Assembly: GCA_002029295.1 (NCBI GenBank)
Contig: MZGW01000003.1
Location: 1 to 64,000, forward strand
Source of the DNA: Alkalithermobacter paradoxus
Lineage (GTDB): Bacteria > Bacillota > Clostridia > Peptostreptococcales > Peptostreptococcaceae
DNA: 64,000 nucleotides
Direction: 5' to 3'
Below the pieces are notes generated by a model. The model made no database searches. It was not told where the DNA came from and saw nothing but the letters and a program-made list of their open reading frames with translations. Shown here piece after piece: positions 44,288-52,278 of this stretch; position 1 is the stretch's first letter, and the number at the start of each line of letters is the position of its first letter. The position numbers were made by a program, and so were the translations under genes.

Positions 44288-45205
44288 TTAGAATATACTA
44301 AGAGAAGCCCTTCTAGATATATCTTTCAAAACTCTAATTCCAGCTACACTATTTCCCTTTTTATCTAGTGATGGTCCAAATACACCTATGCCCAGTTTCT
44401 TAGGAACTGAACACATTATTCCTCCACCAACACCTGATTTAGATGGTATGCCTACATTTATAGCAAATTCCCCTGATGCATCGTACATACCACAAGTAAC
44501 CATAAATGTCTTAACTGTTCTTGCTATATCCTCACTTACAATTCTTTCTCCATTTGATATATCAATTCCATAAGAAGCAAGATTGGCTCCCATTCTAGCT
44601 AAATCTTCAACAGTAACTTCTATAGCACATTGCTTAAAATATAAATCTAATATGCCCTCAATATCTCCATCTATTATTCCTTCACTTTTTAACAGATATG
44701 CTATAGCTCTATTTCTATCTCCAGTAATCTTTTCAGACATATATACATCTTTATTTACTTCTAGTGTAGGATTACAAGATAGCCTTCTAAAGAAGTTTAA
44801 CATTCTATCTAATTTTTCATCATTATCTTTACCTTTTATCATAGATGTAATTACTATTGCACCTGCATTTATCATAGGATTGTATGGTATTGATGGCTTT
44901 ACAGTTTCAAGCTTCATTATAGAGTTAAAAGGATCTCCCGAAGGTTCCATTCCAACTTTCGAGAATACGTTTTCTTTTCCATTATCCATAATCGCAAGTG
45001 CTAGTGATATTGGCTTAGAAACACTTTGAATAGTAAATTTTCTATCATAGTCTCCTGATTTGTATGTATTATTTTCCATATCTATTACACATACTCCAAG
45101 ATCATCTCTATTTCCTTTAGCAAGTTCAGGTATATAAGTTGCAACATTTCCCTCACTAGTATATTTTCTGTTATTTTCTATTATTTCATCTAATATGTAC
45201 TTCAT
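44288..45205 (-). CDS. glsA: Glutaminase
   Basis: 305 residues, the standard length of the beta-lactamase-fold glutaminase family. Nucleophile Ser and general-base Lys in FTIQSVSKPISLALA (Ser-x-x-Lys, about 64-67); substrate-binding NPMINAGAI and SGVGGGIMCSVP follow, and the conserved Tyr lies in CGMYDASGEFA. It hydrolyses glutamine to glutamate and ammonia, fitting an amino-acid fermenter. The ATG at 45205 has AAGGAG. A perfect 20-bp hairpin ends directly at this ribosome binding site, suggesting post-transcriptional control or termination from the upstream kinase gene. Confidence 0.95.
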   Translation of the reverse strand: MKYILDEIIENNRKYTSEGNVATYIPELAKGNRDDLGVCVIDMENNTYKSGDYDRKFTIQSVSKPISLALAIMDNGKENVFSKVGMEPSGDPFNSIMKLETVKPSIPYNPMINAGAIVITSMIKGKDNDEKLDRMLNFFRRLSCNPTLEVNKDVYMSEKITGDRNRAIAYLLKSEGIIDGDIEGILDLYFKQCAIEVTVEDLARMGANLASYGIDISNGERIVSEDIARTVKTFMVTCGMYDASGEFAINVGIPSKSGVGGGIMCSVPKKLGIGVFGPSLDKKGNSVAGIRVLKDISRRASLSIF

Positions 45206-45216
45206 AATTCCACTCC

Positions 45217-45262
45217 TTATAATAAGTTTAGAATATACTGCTATATTCTAAACTTATTATAA
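45217..45262. repeat. Perfect 20-bp hairpin abutting the glsA ribosome binding site
   Basis: Arms 45217-45236 and 45243-45262 are perfect reverse complements with a 6-nt loop. In the glsA mRNA the 3' arm ends at the AA of AAGGAG. The stem is AT-rich and has no long T run, so it is not a typical terminator. Confidence 0.8.
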
Positions 45263-45283
45263 CTTAAATATTAAGTCAATACA

Positions 45284-46942
45284 TTAATGCACTAATCTAC
45301 TTCCCCCTATAAATTCTCTTAATATAGATGTTGGAGGTATATCAACTTCGTCTTCTATTTGAACAAAATACTGTAAAAATTTTAATAGTCTTTTTGCTTC
45401 TCTATATTCAATACAACTTTTATCTATCTCATTTAAAAGAGGCTCTACATATTTTTTCAGAACTGCAAGTTCGTAGACAAGTGCAGAGTTAAACATCACA
45501 TCTGCTTCTTCCTGATATGGAAAAATATTCTTTTCTTCTCCCTTTCTTACATTTTTCCATAATTGTAGTGTCTTTAATGCATTGTGTCCTCTGTGTGTAT
45601 TATCTCTTACCATTCTTCTTATAAGCCTTAGGTCAGTTGTTGCTATTCTATTGTGTTCATCTAAGTTAAGCTGAGTTAACGCACTTATATATATCTTAAA
45701 CTTATTACCATCTGGAATAGCTTTTGTAAGGAGAGGATTAAGTGCGTGTATACCCTCTATTACTATAGGTTGATCTTGTGATACTTTTAGTTTTTTTCCA
45801 TTATATTCTCTTTTTCCAGTCTTGAAGTTAAAGTGTGGGATTTCTATTTCGCATCCAGATATCAACTTTTCTAGATGCTCATTAAATAGTTCTAAATCTA
45901 CTGCATATATAGATTCAAAATCATACTCTCCATTTTCATCTTTAGGGGTATCTTCTCTATTTACAAAGTAATCATCAACAGATATAGAAACTGGTCTTAA
46001 TTTATTCACTCTAAGCTGTATCGAAAGCCTTTGAGCAAAACTTGTTTTTCCTGATGAAGACGGACCAGCTATTAAAATTATTCTTCCTTTCTCCTTACTT
46101 TCAACTATCATATCAGCTATTTGAGATATCTTCTTTTCATGAAGAGCTTCAACAGTTCTTATAAGCTCTGGATATTCATTTCTAGCTATTAAATTATTTA
46201 AAGACCCTACTTCTCCTACTCCCATTATTTTGCCCCATTCTTCAGCTTCTTTGTAAATTCCAGTTAACTTTGGATGTGGTATAAATTTATTTGGTTTATG
46301 TGGGTTTTGCTTTGTAGGTCCTAATATTATTATTCCAGGATTAAAATATTTAAGATCAAATACCTTCAAGTATCCTGTAGATGGAGCCATATATCCATAG
46401 AAATAATTCTTTATCCATCCACATCTATATATGTTTATATATTCTGTAGGTTTATATTTAAATAAATTAGCTTTTGAGATAGCTTCTCTACCTTCAAATA
46501 ACTTTATAGCATCTTCTATAAGTACTTGAGATTTTTCAAAAGGAACATCTTCATCTATTATTTCTTTCATTCTAGATTTTATCTTATTAACATCATTTTC
46601 ATTTATACCTTTATCATAATTGATTTCACAGTATAACCCTCCTCCTAAGGAGTGCTCTACAGATACCCTGCAACCTGATAATATCTCTTCACAGGCTCTT
46701 ATAAATACAAAAGATAAACTTCTCATATAAGTTCTTATTCCATCTTCATGAGTTAAGTCTATAAACTCAACACTACAATCATCTTCTAAAGTGTAATGAA
46801 GTTCTCTTAATTCATTATTTACAACTCCTAAAATTATGTCACTTTCAAATAAATGATTATAATTTTTGCTAAGTTCAAGTAATGTTACTCCACGAGGGCA
46901 CTTTATCTCCTCATTCATAACTTTTATCTTTATATCCTTCAC
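45284..46942 (-). CDS. Nucleoside (uridine-type) kinase with N-terminal TGS domain
   Basis: 552 residues from the GTG at 46942 (GGGGAG 7 nt upstream). N-terminal TGS-like domain (about 1-60), a ThrRS/AlaRS second-additional-domain-like region with SLGGGLYCEINYD (about 90-180), and a C-terminal uridine kinase/phosphoribulokinase domain with P-loop LIAGPSSSGKTSFAQRL and DDYFVNREDTPKDENGEYD. Clostridial proteins with this fused layout are annotated as nucleoside kinases; the substrate (uridine/cytidine) is inferred. Why it carries a tRNA-synthetase editing-like half is unknown. A terminator separates it from the upstream CBS gene; glsA follows after the hairpin. Confidence 0.85.
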   Translation of the reverse strand: MKDIKIKVMNEEIKCPRGVTLLELSKNYNHLFESDIILGVVNNELRELHYTLEDDCSVEFIDLTHEDGIRTYMRSLSFVFIRACEEILSGCRVSVEHSLGGGLYCEINYDKGINENDVNKIKSRMKEIIDEDVPFEKSQVLIEDAIKLFEGREAISKANLFKYKPTEYINIYRCGWIKNYFYGYMAPSTGYLKVFDLKYFNPGIIILGPTKQNPHKPNKFIPHPKLTGIYKEAEEWGKIMGVGEVGSLNNLIARNEYPELIRTVEALHEKKISQIADMIVESKEKGRIILIAGPSSSGKTSFAQRLSIQLRVNKLRPVSISVDDYFVNREDTPKDENGEYDFESIYAVDLELFNEHLEKLISGCEIEIPHFNFKTGKREYNGKKLKVSQDQPIVIEGIHALNPLLTKAIPDGNKFKIYISALTQLNLDEHNRIATTDLRLIRRMVRDNTHRGHNALKTLQLWKNVRKGEEKNIFPYQEEADVMFNSALVYELAVLKKYVEPLLNEIDKSCIEYREAKRLLKFLQYFVQIEDEVDIPPTSILREFIGGSRLVH

Positions 46943-46983
46943 TTTATCACTCCCCATGATGTTTTGTTTTAATAATATATGTA

Positions 46984-47011
46984 CTAAAAAAGGAGCAAAT
47001 GCCCCTTTTAT
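46984..47011 (-). terminator. Terminator after the CBS-domain gene
   Basis: AAAAGGGGCA / TGCTCCTTTT stem (one G-U pair) with a T6 run on the minus strand, 2 nt past the CBS gene stop. Confidence 0.85.
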
Positions 47012-47012
47012 G

Positions 47013-47426
47013 CTAATCTTTCGAAATATCACTTAAAGCATTACCTGCTTCGTCTATATGAATATTTTCAACTGCTAAGTCTCCAAGAGAGACCATTCCA
47101 ACAAGTTTTCCATTTTCTACAACTGGTAGTCTTCTTATTTGATGTCTAGCCATAAGGTTAGCAGCTTCATGAACATCAGTTTCTGGTGTTACTGTTATTA
47201 CATTACTACTCATTATTCCACCAACATTATCATTTTTATTAATATTATTAGCAACACTTCTTAAAACTATATCTCTATCTGTTACAACACCTATAGGAGT
47301 ATGTGCTTCATCACATATAGGAACAGAACCTACATCTAAATCTTTCATAATATTTGCAGCCTCAAATATAGAGCATTCAGAGCTTAAATAAGATACATCT
47401 CTGGTCATTATATCTTTAACTTTCAA
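47013..47426 (-). CDS. CBS-domain pair protein
   Basis: 137 residues made of two CBS domains: MKVKDIMTRDVSYLSSECSI with DLDVGSVPICDEAHTPIGVVTDRDI (split), and GIMSSNVITVTPETDVHEAA with HQIRRLPVVENGKLVGMVSL (split). CBS pairs bind adenine nucleotides or polyamines; without a partner domain it is likely a sensor or a stand-alone regulatory subunit. Similar proteins in Firmicutes are linked to general stress. AGGAGG precedes the ATG. It is last in the lepB/TIM-barrel cluster and has its own terminator. Confidence 0.9.
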   Translation of the reverse strand: MKVKDIMTRDVSYLSSECSIFEAANIMKDLDVGSVPICDEAHTPIGVVTDRDIVLRSVANNINKNDNVGGIMSSNVITVTPETDVHEAANLMARHQIRRLPVVENGKLVGMVSLGDLAVENIHIDEAGNALSDISKD

Positions 47427-47456
47427 ATTGAATACCTCCTTTAAATTTAATCTTTA

Positions 47457-48230
47457 TTATTTTGTCTTTTTAGCGGAGGTTTTATTTATGATTTTTTTGC
47501 TATCTTTAAAGTATTTTTCATTCATTTCTAATATAACGTATTTTACAGATCTTAAATTAAGTATCTCTCTTATCTTTTCTTCACCTAAAAGTCCATTTTC
47601 ACTCAAACCTAAATGCAAATCTTCTTTTCCATCATTATCACTAAGATGGATAAGTCTTGTGCAATAGCTCAAGCTTTGAAGATAATGAGACTGATTTATA
47701 AGGTCATGACCACTATCATAGCAAAATCCAAATTTTTCACTTGAAATATTATCAAATATATATTTGAAATCTTTGTAGTCATTCCCTATATTAACCAATT
47801 CTCCATTTTTAGAATAAGTATTCTCTACGTATATATCTGTGCTATTAATATATTTTAATATTTTATTAAAAAAACATAGAGAATTTTTAAGATAAGTTTC
47901 TCTATGTTTTAATACTTTATGTGCCATTCCATATCCTAAATGAAGATTATAATACTTTATATCTATACCTTTACCTTTGTTATAAAGATTAATAACAAAA
48001 TCAACCCAACAATTTCTTATATCTTCTACTACTTCACACGTATTTATCTCCATGGGAAGATGAATTCCTACACTTATGTCTTGTTTTTTGATTTTTTCTA
48101 AATTAGAATATATAAATTCAAAATCATCTTCACAATCTATTCCTACTTCTATATGATCAAATCCAATTTCCTTACATATATATATCTTTGAATCTAAATC
48201 CCATGCCATTGAAGATATACCTAATTTCAA
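47457..48230 (-). CDS. Xylose-isomerase-like TIM-barrel protein
   Basis: 257 residues from the TTG at 48230, which has AGG 8 nt upstream and gives MKLGISSMAWDLD; a GTG at 48239 touching the lepB stop is the alternative. AP-endonuclease-2 family features are DHIEVGID, HLPMEINTCEVV, YNLHLGYGMAHK, the metal-ligand-like IYVENTYSKNGE, GFCYDSGHDL and LIHLSDNDGKEDLHL. The His, Glu and Asp ligand set suggests a metal-dependent sugar isomerase/epimerase or a nuclease-like enzyme; substrate unknown. It is translated directly after lepB. Confidence 0.83.
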   Translation of the reverse strand: MKLGISSMAWDLDSKIYICKEIGFDHIEVGIDCEDDFEFIYSNLEKIKKQDISVGIHLPMEINTCEVVEDIRNCWVDFVINLYNKGKGIDIKYYNLHLGYGMAHKVLKHRETYLKNSLCFFNKILKYINSTDIYVENTYSKNGELVNIGNDYKDFKYIFDNISSEKFGFCYDSGHDLINQSHYLQSLSYCTRLIHLSDNDGKEDLHLGLSENGLLGEEKIREILNLRSVKYVILEMNEKYFKDSKKIINKTSAKKTK

Positions 48231-48239
48231 ACAATTCAC

Positions 48240-48770
48240 CTACTTTAAAGTTCCAACTTTATTAAATGGATATAACCTTACAAAAACCCTTCCTACAACT
48301 TCGTCTATACTTACAAATCCTATTCTTTCATCTCTACTATCCATACTGCTAGGTCTATTATCTCCCATAACAAATATGTATCCATCTGGAACTGTAGTAT
48401 CTATGTATCCTTCTGTGTAGTTTCCGTTTATATAAGTTTCTAATTGTTCTTCTTCATTCACATATACTTTTCCATTTAATATTTTTATTTCATCTCCTGG
48501 CACTGCTATAACTCTCTTAACTAAATCTTTTTCTTTTCCATCTTCTGTAGTTAAGTGAGATTTAAAAACTATTATATCTCCTTTCTGAGGAGTATCTGAT
48601 TTATATGCCATTCTATTTATAATAAGGTAGTCATTTTCTTCTAAAGTTGGATACATAGAATACCCTTTTACAAGTGTAGGTCTAACAAATGTAGTTACAA
48701 CCATTGCTATTAAAAGCGATATAACTATAGTTTTTATCCATTCCACAATCTCTCTCACAAAATTATTCAT
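48240..48770 (-). CDS. lepB: Signal peptidase I
   Basis: 176 residues from the ATG at 48770; an ATG at 48779 lies only 2 nt from the GGAAGG site. A single N-terminal membrane helix (about 10-28) is followed by box B with catalytic Ser38 (GYSMYPTL), box D with catalytic Lys85 (DLVKRVIAVPGDE) and box E GDNRPSSMDSRDER. It removes signal peptides on the outer face of the membrane. It overlaps the HEPN-like gene upstream by 8 nt and is coupled to the TIM-barrel gene downstream. Confidence 0.95.
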   Translation of the reverse strand: MNNFVREIVEWIKTIVISLLIAMVVTTFVRPTLVKGYSMYPTLEENDYLIINRMAYKSDTPQKGDIIVFKSHLTTEDGKEKDLVKRVIAVPGDEIKILNGKVYVNEEEQLETYINGNYTEGYIDTTVPDGYIFVMGDNRPSSMDSRDERIGFVSIDEVVGRVFVRLYPFNKVGTLK

Positions 48771-49581
48771 AATATTCATATCCTTCCTTAACTTTATATT
48801 TGCCTATAAGTTCTATAACCATCTTGTTTATATCATCGTATTTATCTATCTTTATCTCAAGATCTAAGTATTCACAAGCTTTTATAAAATCTTTTATAAC
48901 ATCAAAACCATCTCCATATATCTCTTCTACATCTACCCTGCTTACTCCTTTAAATCCATGACCAACTGGGCAGTCATGTCTTAATTTTATAAGCTTTTCC
49001 ATTTTTTCATTATTCAGTATCTTTAGTGCATTTTGTATTTTTCTGTTTTTGCTCATAGTTTTATTTATATATTGAGTAATTCCAAATGTTAGATTGCTAG
49101 TATATATATTGTATTTTTTTCTTAGAATATTTAGTATATTTTTCTTAGATACCATATATCCTATCATAGATGCTTTATTTTTTCCAGATTCATTGCTTAC
49201 AAATATATACTTAAAAAGTGCTTCTTTCAATCTATATATTCTTCCTAAAAAATCTATATATTCTTCATTTATAAGTTTTATCTTTATATTCTCTATGAAT
49301 TCAGAAAATATAGCTTCAGGCTCTCCGTCTAATAAATCTATTAAATTATTTCTAAGTCTTTTTATTTCCTTAGTATTTCTTATATTTGGTGTTAAGCTAT
49401 CTATTCTCTTTATAGCAGTCTTAAAATCAAAGTTTATAGCATATTCACAAGAATTCAAAAGTATATATAAATCACACTTTTCTATTCCAAGTTCTCTTAA
49501 TATATCTTCAACTCCATCATAACTATATCTATCCAAAAACTTTAATATAACAAATTCATTCTTTTTGTCTATGTATCCCAT
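48763..49581 (-). CDS. Stand-alone HEPN-domain protein, Csm6 C-terminal-like
   Basis: 272 residues, helix-rich, no signal peptide. The C-terminal part contains R201-x6-H208 in KLRHDCPVGHGFKGVS, a HEPN ribonuclease-type motif, and the central segment IKLINEEYIDFLGRIYRLKE resembles the helical domain of Csm6 proteins. The N-terminal CARF domain of Csm6 is missing: the protein starts directly at YSYDGVEDILRELG. This suggests a ribonuclease or RNA-binding HEPN protein not controlled by cyclic oligoadenylate. No CRISPR array or cas gene is visible. ATG with GGAGTG. It heads a unit overlapping lepB. The homology is by eye and needs a profile search; a non-catalytic helical protein is the alternative. 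Confidence 0.5.
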   Translation of the reverse strand: MGYIDKKNEFVILKFLDRYSYDGVEDILRELGIEKCDLYILLNSCEYAINFDFKTAIKRIDSLTPNIRNTKEIKRLRNNLIDLLDGEPEAIFSEFIENIKIKLINEEYIDFLGRIYRLKEALFKYIFVSNESGKNKASMIGYMVSKKNILNILRKKYNIYTSNLTFGITQYINKTMSKNRKIQNALKILNNEKMEKLIKLRHDCPVGHGFKGVSRVDVEEIYGDGFDVIKDFIKACEYLDLEIKIDKYDDINKMVIELIGKYKVKEGYEYYE

Positions 49582-49755
49582 AAAATCACTCCAAACTTGA
49601 AAAGTATATTCTATTATATTGTCTAGTTTATTTAAATTATTAACACTTTCAAAATATTTACTACAGAATACTAAAATATACTAATCAAAAATAACTTTGG
49701 CTATATTGAATTTATATTTATATATGATATCCTTAATATGAGGAGGGTATCTACT

Positions 49756-50163
49756 ATGGAAAAATTAAAAGATATATTGTATGAGAATAGCGATATATTT
49801 CTAGGGTTAATTGTTATATTTGTAATGCTATCAGTTGTAAGTCCAAAATTGTATGCTTCATTCCAATTAGACTCTAACCCAAGGAATGATATATATGTAT
49901 CTGAGGATAATTCTTCATCAGAAGAAGAACCTATAGAAAAAATTGATACAAAGACTGAAGAAGTAGTATACTTTGAAATTAAAAGTGGAGAGTTTGGAAG
50001 CAAGATAGGACAAAATCTAAAAGAATCTGGCCTTATAGATTCAGTAGATGAGTTTCTTAAAGTTTTAAGGGATTCAAATCTAGAAAACTCTATAAAGGTT
50101 GGGGCTTATAAAATAAAAAGTGGAAGTTCTTTAGACGAAATAATATCTATAATAACAAGATAA
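49756..50163 (+). CDS. Membrane-anchored MltG-like (YceG N-terminal domain) protein
   Basis: 135 residues from the ATG at 49756 (GGAGG 9 nt upstream). A membrane helix (about 15-35) is followed by an acidic, Ser-rich linker (about 45-70). A C-terminal domain of ~60 residues with FEIKSGEFGSKIGQNLKESG and IKVGAYKIKSGSSLDEIIS matches the LysM-like N-terminal subdomain of MltG/YceG. The MltG catalytic domain with its Glu is absent, so this is a peptidoglycan-binding fragment rather than a transglycosylase. Clostridia often have such short YceG-like genes. It stands between the HEPN and PrsW genes with its own terminator. Confidence 0.8.
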   Translation: MEKLKDILYENSDIFLGLIVIFVMLSVVSPKLYASFQLDSNPRNDIYVSEDNSSSEEEPIEKIDTKTEEVVYFEIKSGEFGSKIGQNLKESGLIDSVDEFLKVLRDSNLENSIKVGAYKIKSGSSLDEIISIITR

Positions 50164-50186
50164 AGGCGATCGCCTTTATCTTTCTT
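50160..50186. terminator. Terminator between the MltG-like and PrsW genes
   Basis: Perfect palindrome AAAGGCGATCGCCTTT (50162-50177), with a T-rich tract on the plus side, overlapping the stops of two convergent genes. Confidence 0.85.
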
Positions 50187-50883
50187 TTTGTATTCTGTTA
50201 AATCTATCTTTAGAATCTTTCGTATATATATTTAGTCTTTTCAAATTTATACTCCATAGATATATAACATACGGTATAAATAATATCATCAATATATTAA
50301 CTCTAGACATCAGTATAAAATTAAATGTTCCATGTAATATAATAGGAACTATAAGAGATTTGTTCATATACTCTTTACACTTTTCATTTTCTTCTTGACA
50401 ATATTTAGCTAGCGAAAGATAATATCCCATGGTTATCGCAAATAGCATATGAGCAGGAACAGATAATATACCTCTGTAAAGTCCTACATATGAATTTGCT
50501 GAGTATCTAAATACTACATAACTTATATTTTCTATGGTTGCAAAGCCAAGTGCAGAAAATGTGCAATAAACTATTCCATCTAGCTTCTCGTTAAAACTTG
50601 GATGAGTGTATGCAGTCTTCAAAACAACCAACCTTTTGAAATACTCTTCAACTAATCCAGCTACAAAAAATGCTATATAAAAAGCTGAAAGCAGTCCTGA
50701 AAAAATATTAAATCTCATTATAAATCTTTCAACAATTATTGTAGGAATAACAGAAAGTGCTCCTAGTGAAAAAACTTTTATCAAAAGGCCTACAGGTTCT
50801 TTGTCATACCTATCTATCAAATAAATTCCCAAAGCTAGTGCTATACCTGGTGCTATAGCTATAACCCAAAGTCTAGTGTCCAT
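50176..50883 (-). CDS. PrsW-family intramembrane metalloprotease
   Basis: 235 residues, about seven membrane helices. The PrsW/CAAX-protease-related motifs are present: FVAGLVEEYFKRLVVL (EExxxR-like, about 73-88), FSALGFATIENISYVV, SVPAHMLFAITMGYY and IILHGTFNFIL, supplying the Glu and His metal ligands. In Bacillus, PrsW starts cleavage of the anti-sigma factor RsiW; in Clostridium difficile it activates sigma-V signalling. No anti-sigma gene is adjacent, so the target is unknown. ATG with AGGAGG. It is convergent with the MltG-like gene and divergent from the LysM/GH18 gene. Confidence 0.88.
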   Translation of the reverse strand: MDTRLWVIAIAPGIALALGIYLIDRYDKEPVGLLIKVFSLGALSVIPTIIVERFIMRFNIFSGLLSAFYIAFFVAGLVEEYFKRLVVLKTAYTHPSFNEKLDGIVYCTFSALGFATIENISYVVFRYSANSYVGLYRGILSVPAHMLFAITMGYYLSLAKYCQEENEKCKEYMNKSLIVPIILHGTFNFILMSRVNILMILFIPYVIYLWSINLKRLNIYTKDSKDRFNRIQKER

Positions 50884-50931
50884 TTAATTTCCTCCTAATA
50901 AATTATCTATTTATATATTTCCAAATTCTTT

Positions 50932-50959
50932 AACAAAATATCCTGTTTTTCATATTATA
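50932..50959 (+). promoter_or_regulatory. Possible sporulation-type promoter for LysM/GH18-sleC
   Basis: CATATTATA (50951-50959) fits the sigma-K -10 pattern CATANNNTA, with AACA at 50932-50935, a 15-nt spacer (one short of usual). It lies 26 nt before the LysM/GH18 start. Tentative. Confidence 0.35.
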
Positions 50960-50984
50960 TAATAGCTTGAATAGGAGGGATAAA

Positions 50985-52274
50985 ATGGAAATATATACCG
51001 TTAAAAGAGGAGATACGCTTGATAATATTTCAAAATTGTACAATATACCAATAGATGAACTTGTCAAAATTAACGATCTTCCATATGAAGATAAATTGGT
51101 TATAGGTATGAATATACTAATTCCTTCTAGGTACGTAATAAAAGACTATTTTGAGTATGAAGTAAATGTAGGAGATTTTCTATGGAAAATAGGAAAAAAG
51201 TTTAATATAAATCATTCACATATAATAAAACTAAATGATCTAAAACCTCCTTACATCCTATATCCAGGCCAGAAAATCAAAGTCCCAAAGCCCAACAAAA
51301 AAAGTAACATAAGAACAATTTCTTTTATTAGGCCATCTAAAGATTATTCAAAACATCATTCTTATATAAAAAAGCTATCTTCCCTTATAACTTATATTCC
51401 TGTATTTGATATTAAAGTAAATCCTGATGGAAGCTTAATAAATAATCTTTCGAATGATTTTATAAGATTTATAAAAATCAATAATATCCACCCCCTACCT
51501 GTTGTAACAAATTTTAATGGTAGTGAGTTTGATAATGATTCATTAAGAGAGGTCCTAAGAAATAATAAGGATAAACTAATAAACAATATACTTAATCTAT
51601 GCATCCAAAGTAAATTTAAGGGCATAATGCTTGATTTTCAGAGTTCATATAAGGATGATAAAGATATTTATAGTGATTTTATAAAAACATTATCTCAAAA
51701 TCTCCATAACAAAAATAAGATATTAGGAGTTAGCATAGCTCCTAAACATACTGATTTATGTACTAATGCCTGGGGATCCTTCTTTGACTACGAAATAATC
51801 GGAAAATACGTAGATATACCTTTTCTTATGACATATGAATGGAGCTTTCCAAAAGAAGAATTTAAAGCAATTTCTCCGGTTCCTTTAATAGAAGAGGTAA
51901 TAGATTATGCAGTGACAAAAATTCCATCTAAAAATATGTTTTTAGGAATTCCTCTATACGGATACGATTTTGTAATCTCCAATGATGATAATAAGTCATA
52001 CAATATAGTAAGCCTTAAGGATGCCTATAAATTAGCTATAGATACCGATTCTAGAATATTCTGGAATAACTTCTCAAAAACTCCTTACTTTAGATACAAA
52101 GATAATAATCAAGATATACATGAAGTTCACTTTGAAGATGCCCTTAGCCACTACTATAAATATCAATTGATAAAAAAATATAATATAACCGGCTTAGGAT
52201 ACTGGGTATTAGATAGTAAATTGACACCTACTTGGTATATGTCAGAGGATTTATTTAATGTTAAAAAGGAGTGA
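50985..52274 (+). CDS. LysM-GH18 spore/cell-wall protein with altered catalytic motif
   Basis: 429 residues from the ATG at 50985 (GGAGG 6 nt upstream). Two LysM domains: YTVKRGDTLDNISKLYNIP (1-45) and YEVNVGDFLWKIGKKFNIN (about 62-108). A GH18 domain like SleL/YaaH follows (about 120-425), ending in GLGYWVLDSKLTPTW. The GH18 motif DxxxDxE appears as KGIMLDFQS: the first Asp is Lys and the catalytic Glu is Gln, so hydrolysis of muramic-lactam cortex is doubtful. It could be a cortex-binding protein. sleC begins 4 nt downstream, so they are co-transcribed. Confidence 0.85.
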   Translation: MEIYTVKRGDTLDNISKLYNIPIDELVKINDLPYEDKLVIGMNILIPSRYVIKDYFEYEVNVGDFLWKIGKKFNINHSHIIKLNDLKPPYILYPGQKIKVPKPNKKSNIRTISFIRPSKDYSKHHSYIKKLSSLITYIPVFDIKVNPDGSLINNLSNDFIRFIKINNIHPLPVVTNFNGSEFDNDSLREVLRNNKDKLINNILNLCIQSKFKGIMLDFQSSYKDDKDIYSDFIKTLSQNLHNKNKILGVSIAPKHTDLCTNAWGSFFDYEIIGKYVDIPFLMTYEWSFPKEEFKAISPVPLIEEVIDYAVTKIPSKNMFLGIPLYGYDFVISNDDNKSYNIVSLKDAYKLAIDTDSRIFWNNFSKTPYFRYKDNNQDIHEVHFEDALSHYYKYQLIKKYNITGLGYWVLDSKLTPTWYMSEDLFNVKKE

Positions 52275-52278
52275 TACA

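Noticed and set aside
48763..49581. CRISPR locus suggested by the Csm6-like protein
   Set aside because: No direct-repeat array and no cas1, cas2, cas10 or csm gene is present anywhere in the window.
50162..50177. GCGATCGC palindrome as a repeated genomic signature site
   Set aside because: It occurs once, between convergent genes, and is fully explained as the core of a bidirectional terminator.
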